A DNA stretch of 15,320 nt from JBEKZD01 sp050013395 (lineage in GTDB: Bacteria > Verrucomicrobiota > Verrucomicrobiia > Palsa-1439). The stretch spans positions 1 to 15,320 of the forward strand of contig JBEKFI010000077.1 of NCBI GenBank assembly GCA_050013395.1. The letters run 5' to 3'. Each line of letters opens with the position of its first letter. The first letter of the stretch is position 1. The translations under genes and the position numbers were made by a program. Positions 6,031 through 13,314 of this stretch are shown in pieces. Under the pieces are notes generated by a model. It ran no database searches. It was not told the DNA's origin and was given only the letters and a program-made list of their open reading frames with translations.

Positions 6031-9000
6031 TCATGGAGAAACCTTTGAGGCATCGTCCGCTGCCGCAGGAGAACTAGGTTTAAGATCCAAGAGCCAGAGT
6101 TGATTGCCCACACCGGCCAGAAGTTGCCGGCCGTTTTCGAGCGGTTCGAAATACCGCACATGGTTGTAGTAGTCCAACTGATGGCCCTGTGCAAACGAGG
6201 GAAGAAACTCGCGCAGTCCGCCGTGGAGCGTAATCCGGCAAAACGGATACGCGATCCAGAGCCAACCATCCAGTACAAGATGAGGTGGATAGCTCGCCCA
6301 CGGGATTTTGCACACCGGGTCGGCTTGGTCCGCATTCGGCGAGACAGAAGCCAGAACCTGCGATCTGCTCGTTTCCAAGTTGAACGAGAGCACCTCGTAG
6401 GTTCCGGCGGTCGTTCGTAGTCGACGTGCTATCATGATTTCATCACTGTGTATCAGACTTATCCACTCGCAGATTCCTTCCAGCGGGAGCAGGTAGGTTA
6501 GCTTATCGTCCCTTGTATCCACCGACCACAGTCCCGTGTACGGCGTGCCGCCCTTGTAGATGCCGATGTCAGTGGTAAACAGCATACGGTGCCGTGATGG
6601 GTCAGCGATCATCTGCCGGACGAAGAACGGTGGCGAAACGTCGTCTAGTGCACTACGCTTCTCCTTGCGCAACGAGGAGGCCAGTATCGCAATTCGTCCC
6701 GTTGCCAACTCGCACTTGATGAGATAACCCGCGGTACCTTGGTAACCCGAGTTCGTGCCCATACCTGCGTAGAGTTTGCCGTCGCAGCACGCCGAGGCCG
6801 AGACGTGCTTGGATGGTAGCCCATTGGTTTCCGTTAGACGATTGATGGCTGCTGCACCAAGCGGAAAGATTACGATCTCATCTTTTACAATTGCGCTGTA
6901 AAACTTCTCTTGTGGACCATCTGGCGGGATTCGGTCATATCGTTGTGGCGGACTAGCGTCCAGTGGCACGCGCACGAGTTGGGGTTGCTCAGCGACTCTC
7001 CCAGCCTGAACTACATCCAAGCCCCACACCGAGTCACCGAATATGCGTGGCTGCAAGAGCGGACGCCTGCCATCGTACAACAACCGCGCAGTACTCCACG
7101 GCGCCGCTGTTGGCGATTTTAAACTCGGCTCTTGTGCGACGAGTGAGTCCCGAAGTTGTGCCAATTGCTGATCGAGGGGCCCACGCCACGAAGAAGGTGG
7201 TTCGGAGATTCTGCGGCAGTCTGGCGACTCCAACAGGGCGAGCAGACGCCCCAAGTCCTGAGCGCAAACCTTGGGATCGCCTTTGGACACTATTTCTTCC
7301 TTGTAACGGGGAAACACCGAGGCCATGTACTGATAAGCGGCGTAAATCTCCGATTTCGGATCGACTGTTGCCATCGCCACCCAATGGACATATTCGCGAC
7401 GCTCCAACATAAAGTCGAATAACTCTTGGTACTCCTCGCGGCGCATCGCGGGATCCGGCAGTAAGTCAATCGTGTCTAGCAAAGCTTGATAAACGGCGAC
7501 ACGATAATCGTCCGACTTCTCGCACGGCGGATTTGAGATTATTCCTTTGCCGAGGTCCTTGATTTGCGCCAACTGCCTGTCGACCGCTTCGCCTTCACCG
7601 TGTTCCTTCCGCACAACCGCTGCAAATTCGCTCATCATCGCGTAAAGCTGAAACAACGGTTCTTGACGACGCCTGAGCGCATCGAAGAAAACTTGGAATC
7701 GTGCCAGATCGGGTTCGCCGAGGCTCCAACACTGGCCATGGCAACCTTCGTACATCCGGCTTGGCTCCTTGATTCGATACACGATCGGCGTCAGCATCCA
7801 ATTTACGGCCTCGGTCTTGACATTGCACAGCCCGCGCTTGTCCAGCAGAGCCAGCCAGTGATCCAGTGTCTCTAACGCATCGGCGGCCCATGCTTCCGAG
7901 GTTGCTGAACCGAACTCGAGTTCGTTGATGAGCCAGTAGAAAACCCCTGGGCAGCAAATGGACAAGACTTTGTCCGGACCGGCCGCAAACATGGGCCGCG
8001 CCCGGAATTCAACCCGAATTCGCCGATACTTGGCCTGCAACTCAGCAAACTGGCGGCGCGACTCTTCATCATAACCTTCTCTGACATTGCGCGCCCGGTG
8101 GAGAAATGTGTAGAAGGTCTTCTCCTCCGTCGAGGGATTGAAGCGAGGCATGCGATCAGGCGGCATCCCAGCGCGAATTTCCAGACACAGGTCTGCTCCG
8201 CGATGCGCCAGACTCAGTGCTCGCTTCAAGTTATCGGGCGTTGTGTTGGATGCCCATGAATTTATCTCCGGCTGGCCTGGAGCGAGAATGTCACTAGCAA
8301 CCTTCAAGAGCGCATCGGCGAGCAGCGCACGCAACTCCTTGTCGGTCGGATTCAACGCGTACGCCGCCTCCGCGGCTTGAAGGCCCTTGGCGAATTGCAT
8401 GTGCTCGATAAAGAACGTGGCTTCCTGTCGGAACCGTTGCGCCTCGCGCGGGCGATCGACGCTGCGGAGAGTGGGCGTGGCATTCAAAGATCGAGTCAGT
8501 TTCTGGAGCAGTAACTCCACCAAGTCTGTTACATGTTCGATGCTTCCATCCGCATGGACTTTGCCCAAGCTTGTCCCGGAAACGTCGCTCAGAAACACCG
8601 TGGCTTTCACCCCGTTGCTCTCATCCGCGCGGGAGAACTCGAGTTCGAGAAGCGTCAGCGAGGGCAGCAAATCATTCGCGTGATCGTTTGTCGGCAACAG
8701 GCGCTCGCGGTTGATTTGTTCGAGACGTTCGCGTTCGAGCACCGCGAGGCTTGCAGAACCAAGCAGGCCACGCTCCAATAGCTGCCCCACCGACTCACAG
8801 AAACTGTCCATCGCACGAGGCAACTCTGCATTGCGGACGGAAAGCAAGCACACAGTGCGGAGATTGATGGCTGGCCGCAGACGCTTCTCGCAAGCTTCAT
8901 GCACGGCTGCAACGATGCCGTCGGCTGTCTTGTCCACACCGCCAGCGGGGAGCGTGGCGTCCCACAGCTTCGCGCCGCTACGGGCGTCGAAGACAACCAA

Positions 9001-9369
9001 GCCCAGCGCTTCCTGACTGTCGGGAAACGTTTCCAAGGTGGCGAACACTTCCACTCCGAGCAGCTTGCCGACGGCCAGCGCTTGCGCCGAATCACTGAGG
9101 CCGCAACGGGTCAGCTTCTGCTCGTCCAACACCCGTTCGACCAGCGTCCGCTCCACCAACGCGATATCCTTCCCCGCGCTCAACTTCGCTTCCGCCAGCG
9201 ATAGCACATTCTGCCCCGCCTCGCCCCCGCACGTGCTTACGAGCGCCACACGCGTCTCGGCGCGAGCAGCGGCAGAACTGAGGCAAAACAAAAGCGCCAG
9301 CCAACACGATGCACACCACCGGTTGAAGATGGAGTTCGCTCCTACGAATGGATGTCCTGTTGCAGCCAT
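6031..9369 (-). CDS. Large secreted protein: two CsgG-like domains, TPR-like helices, beta-propeller-like end
   Basis: 1112 residues counted from the ATG at 9369. This start follows GAGGAAG, overlaps the sigma gene by 28 bp, and leaves a signal peptide ending ARA|E at residue 37. The frame is open back to 9405, but that start would add a charged extension. Residues about 41-163 resemble a CsgG/TolB-N domain (VALVSTCGG, ALVERTLVERVLDEQKL, LLGVEVFATLE). Residues about 171-293 look like a second copy (VCLLSVRN, AVLERERLEQINRERLL, LTLLELEFSR). At about 308-358 there is a TPR-like helical pair (FAKGLQAAEAAYALNPTDKELRALLADALL), then about 400 residues of helices with many cysteines. Residues about 758-1098 alternate strands with repeated GKLYAG, LWSVDTRDDKLTYL, GGLREFLP and NQLWLLDLKP blades, beta-propeller-like. 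The molecular role is unknown; an envelope sensor or scaffold is a guess from context. Confidence 0.85.
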   Translation of the reverse strand: MAATGHPFVGANSIFNRWCASCWLALLFCLSSAAARAETRVALVSTCGGEAGQNVLSLAEAKLSAGKDIALVERTLVERVLDEQKLTRCGLSDSAQALAVGKLLGVEVFATLETFPDSQEALGLVVFDARSGAKLWDATLPAGGVDKTADGIVAAVHEACEKRLRPAINLRTVCLLSVRNAELPRAMDSFCESVGQLLERGLLGSASLAVLERERLEQINRERLLPTNDHANDLLPSLTLLELEFSRADESNGVKATVFLSDVSGTSLGKVHADGSIEHVTDLVELLLQKLTRSLNATPTLRSVDRPREAQRFRQEATFFIEHMQFAKGLQAAEAAYALNPTDKELRALLADALLKVASDILAPGQPEINSWASNTTPDNLKRALSLAHRGADLCLEIRAGMPPDRMPRFNPSTEEKTFYTFLHRARNVREGYDEESRRQFAELQAKYRRIRVEFRARPMFAAGPDKVLSICCPGVFYWLINELEFGSATSEAWAADALETLDHWLALLDKRGLCNVKTEAVNWMLTPIVYRIKEPSRMYEGCHGQCWSLGEPDLARFQVFFDALRRRQEPLFQLYAMMSEFAAVVRKEHGEGEAVDRQLAQIKDLGKGIISNPPCEKSDDYRVAVYQALLDTIDLLPDPAMRREEYQELFDFMLERREYVHWVAMATVDPKSEIYAAYQYMASVFPRYKEEIVSKGDPKVCAQDLGRLLALLESPDCRRISEPPSSWRGPLDQQLAQLRDSLVAQEPSLKSPTAAPWSTARLLYDGRRPLLQPRIFGDSVWGLDVVQAGRVAEQPQLVRVPLDASPPQRYDRIPPDGPQEKFYSAIVKDEIVIFPLGAAAINRLTETNGLPSKHVSASACCDGKLYAGMGTNSGYQGTAGYLIKCELATGRIAILASSLRKEKRSALDDVSPPFFVRQMIADPSRHRMLFTTDIGIYKGGTPYTGLWSVDTRDDKLTYLLPLEGICEWISLIHSDEIMIARRLRTTAGTYEVLSFNLETSRSQVLASVSPNADQADPVCKIPWASYPPHLVLDGWLWIAYPFCRITLHGGLREFLPSFAQGHQLDYYNHVRYFEPLENGRQLLAGVGNQLWLLDLKPSSPAAADDASKVSP

Positions 9370-9878
9370 CTTTTTAGTTTCTTCCTCGCCACAAAAATCC
9401 GCCACGAAACGGTCGTTTCAGAGCAGCCCAGTATGCGCGCGGCCTCCGCGTGATTCAGTCCGTCGTACACTGTCAACACAACCGCCGCGCGCTGTTTCGC
9501 CGGCAACTGCATCAGCGCTTCCTGAACGCGGACTGTCAATTCGTCTGTTCCGCTGGAGGTGCTGTGGTCGCTGTCGGCCCAATCTTGGTGGAGTTTCTCT
9601 CGGCGCTGGGTGCTCTTTCTCCAATTCAGGCAGGTGTTCACGCCGATGCGGTACAACCACGACGAGAACTTGGCGTCGCCACGAAAGCTGCCGAGCCGAC
9701 GAAACGCTTGGATGAAGATTTCTTGGGCGAGGTCCTCGGCATCGGCTGAGGATCCCGTCATGCGAAATGTCAGCGCGTGAATCATGCGTTGGTACCGTCG
9801 GACGAGCTCCTCAAACGCCTCGGGGTCGCCCGACTGACTCCTGCGCACCCAGCCCAATTCCTCATCGCGCTCCTCCAT
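9342..9878 (-). CDS. ECF RNA polymerase sigma factor
   Basis: A 178-residue extracytoplasmic-function sigma factor that would direct RNA polymerase to a small regulon. Region 2 spans about residues 22-88 (FEELVRRYQRMIHALTFRMTG, DAEDLAQEIFIQAFRRL, FSSWLYRIGVNTCLNWRK), covering core binding and -10 recognition. Region 4 spans about 117-170 (ALMQLPAKQRAAVVLTVYDGLNHAEAARILGCSETTVSWRIFVARKKLKRWL), with the -35-binding helix-turn-helix. Region 3 is absent, as expected for the group. It is the first gene of a five-gene operon that includes a probable membrane anti-sigma factor, a common arrangement in which the operon is autoregulated; no promoter was confirmed. The ATG at 9878 has only a weak AGG upstream. 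The last 28 bp overlap the next gene. Confidence 0.95.
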   Translation of the reverse strand: MEERDEELGWVRRSQSGDPEAFEELVRRYQRMIHALTFRMTGSSADAEDLAQEIFIQAFRRLGSFRGDAKFSSWLYRIGVNTCLNWRKSTQRREKLHQDWADSDHSTSSGTDELTVRVQEALMQLPAKQRAAVVLTVYDGLNHAEAARILGCSETTVSWRIFVARKKLKRWLQQDIHS

Positions 9879-9993
9879 AGGCCTATGATTTGATTCTACT
9901 CAATTCGACAACGCGGCACGACAAATCCTTTGCCCGATCTTCGGCCAATGTGGGGAATACCCCTCTGTGCCGCCGAGGGCGACTGCCAGCAAG

Positions 9994-11220
9994 TCAGGCT
10001 TTCTTGCCGCGCTTTGCCTTCGCGAGCACGCTCGCGCGGGTGCGGAGACGCAGAGCGTTGAGATGGATGAAACCGGTGGCGTCGGTCTGGTTGTAGGCGC
10101 CTTTGTCGGCTTCCATCGTCGCAACGTGCGGGTTGTAGAGCGACACCGGGCTTTTGCGGCCCGCGGTGATGACGTTGCCCTTGTAGAGCTTGAGACGCAC
10201 GGTGCCGGTGACGTTCTTCTGGCTCTCGGTCACGAGCGCCTGCAACGTCTCGCGTTCGGGGCTGAACCAGAAACCGTAATAGACCAGTTCGCTGTACTTC
10301 GGGATCAACGAGTCGCGCAGGTGCATGACCTCGCGATCCATGGTGAGCGTCTCCATTTGGCGGTGCGCGCAATGCAGGATCGTGCCGCCCGGCGTCTCGT
10401 ACACGCCACGCGACTTCATCCCGACGAAGCGGTTCTCGACGAGGTCGACGCGACCGATGCCGTGTTTGCCACCGAGCTTGTTGAGCGTGCGGATGACGTT
10501 GGCGGGCGAGAGACGTTTGCCGCTGACGGCGACGCAGATGCCTTTGTCGAAATCGAGGGTGACGTACTCTGGCTTGTCAGGCGCATCCTCAGGCGCGACG
10601 GTGAGCTTGAACATATCCTTCGGCGGCTCGGCCCACGGGTCTTCGAGGATGCCGCTCTCGTAGGCAATGTGCAGGAGGTTGCGATCCATCGAGTACGGCT
10701 TCTTCGCGCTGGCCTCGACTTTGATTCCTTTCTCCTGACAATAGGCGAGCATCTCGGCGCGGCCCTTGAATCGGTTGTGGAACTGGGGCAACCGCCACGG
10801 CGCAATGATCTTGAGGTCGGGCGCGAGCGCGGCATAGGTCAGCTCGAAACGGCACTGGTCGTTGCCCTTGCCCGTCGCGCCGTGCGCCACGGTGTCGGCG
10901 TTCTCCTTGCGCGCAACCTCAATCTGCGCTTTGGCGATGAGCGGTCGGGCAATGCTCGTGCCGAGGTAATACTGGTTCTCATAAATCGCCCCCGCTTGGA
11001 TCATCGGGAAAATGAAATCGCTGGCGAATTCCTCAACTAGATCAAGCGCGTAGAACTTCGACGCGCCTGTGGCCTTGGCCTTTTTGTCGAGGCCCTTGAG
11101 TTCCTCTTCCTGACCGATGTCCGCGCAAAACGCGATCACCTCGCACCGATACGTCTCCTTCAGCCAGTGCAGAATCACCGACGTATCCAATCCGCCCGAG
11201 TAAGCCACGACAATTTTCAT
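9994..11220 (-). CDS. argG: Argininosuccinate synthase
   Basis: Joins citrulline and aspartate, using ATP, to make argininosuccinate, the step before ArgH. The 408-residue length matches the family. The N-terminal ATP-pyrophosphatase P-loop AYSGGLDTS is at residues 6-14. Family blocks follow: CADIGQEEEL, YLGTSIARPLIAK, AHGATGKGNDQCRFE (citrulline/aspartate site), YSMDRNLLHIAYESGILEDPW and GRVDLVENRFVGMKSRGVYETPGG. The C-terminal helix used for tetramerisation is present and ends in a basic tail (KAKRGKKA). The start at 11220 is fixed by the P-loop; there is no good Shine-Dalgarno. It is unlinked to the sigma operon downstream (116-bp gap). A strong hairpin-plus-T element at 11247-11288 just upstream could control it. 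Confidence 0.98.
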   Translation of the reverse strand: MKIVVAYSGGLDTSVILHWLKETYRCEVIAFCADIGQEEELKGLDKKAKATGASKFYALDLVEEFASDFIFPMIQAGAIYENQYYLGTSIARPLIAKAQIEVARKENADTVAHGATGKGNDQCRFELTYAALAPDLKIIAPWRLPQFHNRFKGRAEMLAYCQEKGIKVEASAKKPYSMDRNLLHIAYESGILEDPWAEPPKDMFKLTVAPEDAPDKPEYVTLDFDKGICVAVSGKRLSPANVIRTLNKLGGKHGIGRVDLVENRFVGMKSRGVYETPGGTILHCAHRQMETLTMDREVMHLRDSLIPKYSELVYYGFWFSPERETLQALVTESQKNVTGTVRLKLYKGNVITAGRKSPVSLYNPHVATMEADKGAYNQTDATGFIHLNALRLRTRASVLAKAKRGKKA

Positions 11221-11246
11221 AGGGGAGCTTTCTACGACCGTTGCGG

Positions 11247-11288
11247 CGAAAAATCACGAAAAATCGCCACTCGTAAACTCGAGTGGCG
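11247..11288 (-). terminator. Rho-independent-type terminator 37 bp upstream of argG start
   Basis: On the minus strand a perfect 9-bp stem CGCCACTCG / CGAGTGGCG (11288-11280 with 11273-11265) with loop AGTTTA is followed at once by ATTTTTCGTGATTTTTC. No gene precedes it on this strand, so it either attenuates argG or ends a short RNA from 11289-11504. The stem lies 44 bp upstream of the argG start codon; the sequence CGAGTcaaTGGCG at about 11442-11454 (minus strand) could pair with the 5' arm CGCCACTCG as an antiterminator, which is speculative. Confidence 0.75.
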
Positions 11289-11504
11289 TTATGAACGAGG
11301 GGGTGCAAAGTCTCTCGCCTGCGTTTGTGACCGGCGGCGCGACAGTTGGTGCAGCGCGCTGCCTGAGAATCTACCACTGTAAAGTTCACTCCGATTTTCT
11401 TCTGCGCAGGGATGAGATCGAGATCGAACGCGATGTGAGCCCGCCATTGACTCGCCAAGGCGCGTTCGTTACTGTCTGTGCTAATCATGATCGCGGGTGT
11501 AAGA
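11289..11504. other. Gap between argG leader and rfbA; possible leader or small RNA
   Basis: No convincing gene lies here. On the minus strand it is the only sequence upstream of the argG hairpin, so it would be the argG leader or an unrecognised small RNA. It contains an exact 12-bp palindrome, GCAGCGCGCTGC (11351-11362). I do not recognise a T-box, known riboswitch or 6S-like fold. A minus-strand frame through it is open but reads over the terminator into argG. Confidence 0.35.
11447..11475 (+). promoter_or_regulatory. Possible promoter for rfbA
   Basis: TTGACT (11447-11452), 17-bp spacer, TACTGT (11470-11475). The -35 matches the consensus at 5 of 6 positions, the -10 only at 3. A transcript would start near 11482, about 23 nt before the rfbA ATG. 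No other + strand candidate in the gap is better. Confidence 0.3.
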
Positions 11505-12236
11505 ATGAAAGGCGTTATTCTCGCAGGCGGTTTGGGCACGCGACTGTTTCCGCTCACCAAAATCACGAACAAGCACCTGTTGCCGGTTTTCGACAAGCCG
11601 ATGATTTTCTATCCCATCCAGACGCTGGTGGATGCCGGAGTTCGTGATCTACTGATTGTCACGGGCGGCAACAACGCAGGCGATTTCCTGCGGCTGCTGG
11701 GAAACGGTAAGGTATTCGGCTTGCCGCATATCAATTACACGCACCAAGAAGGCGAGGGCGGCATTGCCGACGCCTTGCGCCTCGCGGAGCACTTTGCGGA
11801 CGGCGATAAGATCATCGTCATGCTCGGCGATAACGTCATCGAAAAGGACATCCGTCACGGCGTCGTCGCATTCAGAAAGCAGAAACGCGGGGCGCGTCTC
11901 TACCTGAAGGAAGTCCGTAACCCGCAGGCGTACGGTGTGGCCGAACTCCGAGGCGACCGCATCGTCAGCATCGTCGAGAAGCCGAAGAAGCCGAAATCCA
12001 ACTACGTCGTCGTCGGCATCTACATGTACGACAGGCAGGTCTTCGACATCATCCGCACGCTGAAGCCGTCACGGCGCGGCGAGTTGGAGATCACCGACGT
12101 CAACAACGCCTACATCCGCCACGGCGCACTCGAGTACGAAATCCTCGACGGCTGGTGGGCCGACGCGGGCGCCTCCCCCCAGAAGCTGTTGGAAACCAGC
12201 GTCCTAGTCGCCGCCAAGAACGGAGTAAAGTTGTGA
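11505..12236 (+). CDS. rfbA: Glucose-1-phosphate thymidylyltransferase (sugar nucleotidyltransferase)
   Basis: Makes dTDP-glucose from dTTP and glucose-1-phosphate, the first step towards dTDP-deoxysugars for surface polysaccharide. The N-terminal nucleotide-binding signature is LAGGLGTRL (residues 6-14), followed by KHLLPVFDKPMIFYPIQTL (23-41), GDN at 108-110, VEKP at 157-160, GELEITDVNN at 192-201 and GWWADAGAS near 216-224. At 243 residues it is shorter than the classical RmlA of about 290, matching the short-form sugar nucleotidyltransferases. I start at the ATG at 11505, where the signature begins at the usual distance; earlier in-frame ATGs (from 11478) add residues with no family match. 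It overlaps rfbB by 4 bp (GTGA), so the pair is co-translated and dTDP-glucose is the likely product. Confidence 0.93.
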   Translation: MKGVILAGGLGTRLFPLTKITNKHLLPVFDKPMIFYPIQTLVDAGVRDLLIVTGGNNAGDFLRLLGNGKVFGLPHINYTHQEGEGGIADALRLAEHFADGDKIIVMLGDNVIEKDIRHGVVAFRKQKRGARLYLKEVRNPQAYGVAELRGDRIVSIVEKPKKPKSNYVVVGIYMYDRQVFDIIRTLKPSRRGELEITDVNNAYIRHGALEYEILDGWWADAGASPQKLLETSVLVAAKNGVKL

Positions 12237-13249
12237 CGCGCGTTCTTGTCACGGGCGGCGCGGGCTTCATCGGCTCGCACTTCGTGAAATTTGCGTTGCG
12301 CGCCCATCCCGACTGGCAAATCGTCGACCTCGACAAGCTCAGCTACGCGGGTAACCTGGAAAATCTCGAAGGCCTGCCCGATTCGTCCCGTCACCGCTTC
12401 GTGCGCGGCGATATCGCCGACCACGCGTTGGTCACCAAACTGTGGAAGGAAGGCTCCGCCGGCTTTGATTTTGTCGTCAACTTTGCCGCCGAGACGCACG
12501 TCGACCGCTCAATCCTCTGGGCCGACGATTTCATCAAGACCGATGTGCTTGGCGCATTCACGCTGCTGGAGGCGGCGCGGCAGTTTGCTGTGAAACGGTT
12601 CATCCAGATTTCCACCGACGAAGTCTACGGCAGCATCGAACGCGGCAGGTTCACCGAGGACTCGCCTCTCAATCCGCGCAACCCCTACTCTGCCAGCAAG
12701 GCAGGCGCCGACCGCCTGGCGTTCGCCTACTTCGCCACGCACAATGTGCCCGTCGTCATTACGCGTTGCTCGAACAACTTCGGCCCGAACCAGCATCCCG
12801 AAAAACTCATTCCACTGTTTATCACCAATGCGTTGGAAGACAAACCGCTGCCGCTCTACGGCGATGGTCGCTACGCGCGCGACTGGATTTACGTCGAAGA
12901 TCACTGTGCCGCGATTGATTTTCTCATCGCGCAGGGCAAGGCCGGCGAGACATACAACATCGCGGGCGGCAACGAGGCCGAGAACATCGTCATCGCCCGC
13001 CGCATCTGCCAGCAGCTCAGCAAACCTGAATCGCTGATCCAGTTCGTCAAAGACCGCCCGGGACACGACCGCCGCTATTCCCTCGACACGGGCAAGCTGG
13101 CGGCACTGGGATGGAAACCGCAGCGCGATTTCAACCAGGCGCTCGACGCCACCATCGAGTGGTACGTCGCCAATGGACCATGGTGGCGTGAGACAAAGAG
13201 CGGCGAGTTCCGAAGGTACTACGCCCAACAGTATGGGCAGCGACTCTAA
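12233..13249 (+). CDS. rfbB: dTDP-glucose 4,6-dehydratase
   Basis: Converts dTDP-glucose to dTDP-4-keto-6-deoxyglucose using bound NAD, the second step after RfbA. 338 residues, normal for the family. Extended short-chain dehydrogenase features: VTGGAGFIGSH (residues 6-16) binds NAD; STDEVYGS has the Thr-Asp-Glu catalytic residues at 128-130; YSASK has the Tyr152/Lys156 pair. C-terminal blocks RCSNNFGPNQHPEKLIPLFI, LYGDGRYARDWIYVEDHC and FVKDRPGHDRRYSLD are typical. The start is GTG at 12233, overlapping the rfbA stop, with GGAG 8 nt upstream; the frame is open further back but only inside rfbA. No rfbC or rfbD is visible, so the final sugar is unknown; the following epimerase may act on this product. 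Confidence 0.96.
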   Translation: MTRVLVTGGAGFIGSHFVKFALRAHPDWQIVDLDKLSYAGNLENLEGLPDSSRHRFVRGDIADHALVTKLWKEGSAGFDFVVNFAAETHVDRSILWADDFIKTDVLGAFTLLEAARQFAVKRFIQISTDEVYGSIERGRFTEDSPLNPRNPYSASKAGADRLAFAYFATHNVPVVITRCSNNFGPNQHPEKLIPLFITNALEDKPLPLYGDGRYARDWIYVEDHCAAIDFLIAQGKAGETYNIAGGNEAENIVIARRICQQLSKPESLIQFVKDRPGHDRRYSLDTGKLAALGWKPQRDFNQALDATIEWYVANGPWWRETKSGEFRRYYAQQYGQRL

Positions 13250-13253
13250 ACGC

Positions 13254-13310
13254 ACCATGAAGAGCACGAAGCTCGCGAAGAGTTTTCATGTTCTTCATGA
13301 GCTTCGTGGT
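13254..13310. repeat. Palindromic element with ACGAAG/ATGAAG units
   Basis: Most of the gap between rfbB and the next gene is an inverted repeat. CACGAAGCTC (13265-13274) pairs exactly with GAGCTTCGTG (13299-13308). Alternatively CATGAAGA (13256-13263) pairs with TCTTCATG (13292-13299). The arms are built from repeated nnCACGAAG / nnCATGAAG units. I recall such units as dispersed intergenic repeats in PVC genomes, often mis-annotated as HEEHE-type peptides; this comparison is from memory. Confidence 0.6.
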
Positions 13311-13314
13311 TGAA

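Noticed and set aside
9893..9921. TAGAAT as a -10 box for the sigma operon
   Set aside because: It lies only about 15 bp before the ATG at 9878 and has no -35 at a proper distance. The true promoter could not be located.
9940..9980. GGGGTATTCCCC and CCCTC/GAGGG stems after argG as a terminator
   Set aside because: Stems are only 4-5 bp with no T tract on the minus strand; too weak to call.
9967..11040. 357-residue open frame on the + strand
   Set aside because: Antisense to argG; no recognisable domain and no ribosome binding site.
11042..11596. 184-residue open frame on the minus strand, with a CxxC-like stretch (ARCTNCRAAGHKRRR)
   Set aside because: It overlaps the starts of both argG and rfbA, reads through a strong terminator and shows weak third-position GC bias. 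The Cys pair is not a complete zinc finger or HNH motif.
12509..13267. 252-residue open frame on the minus strand
   Set aside because: Antisense to rfbB, which has all catalytic residues in the + frame.
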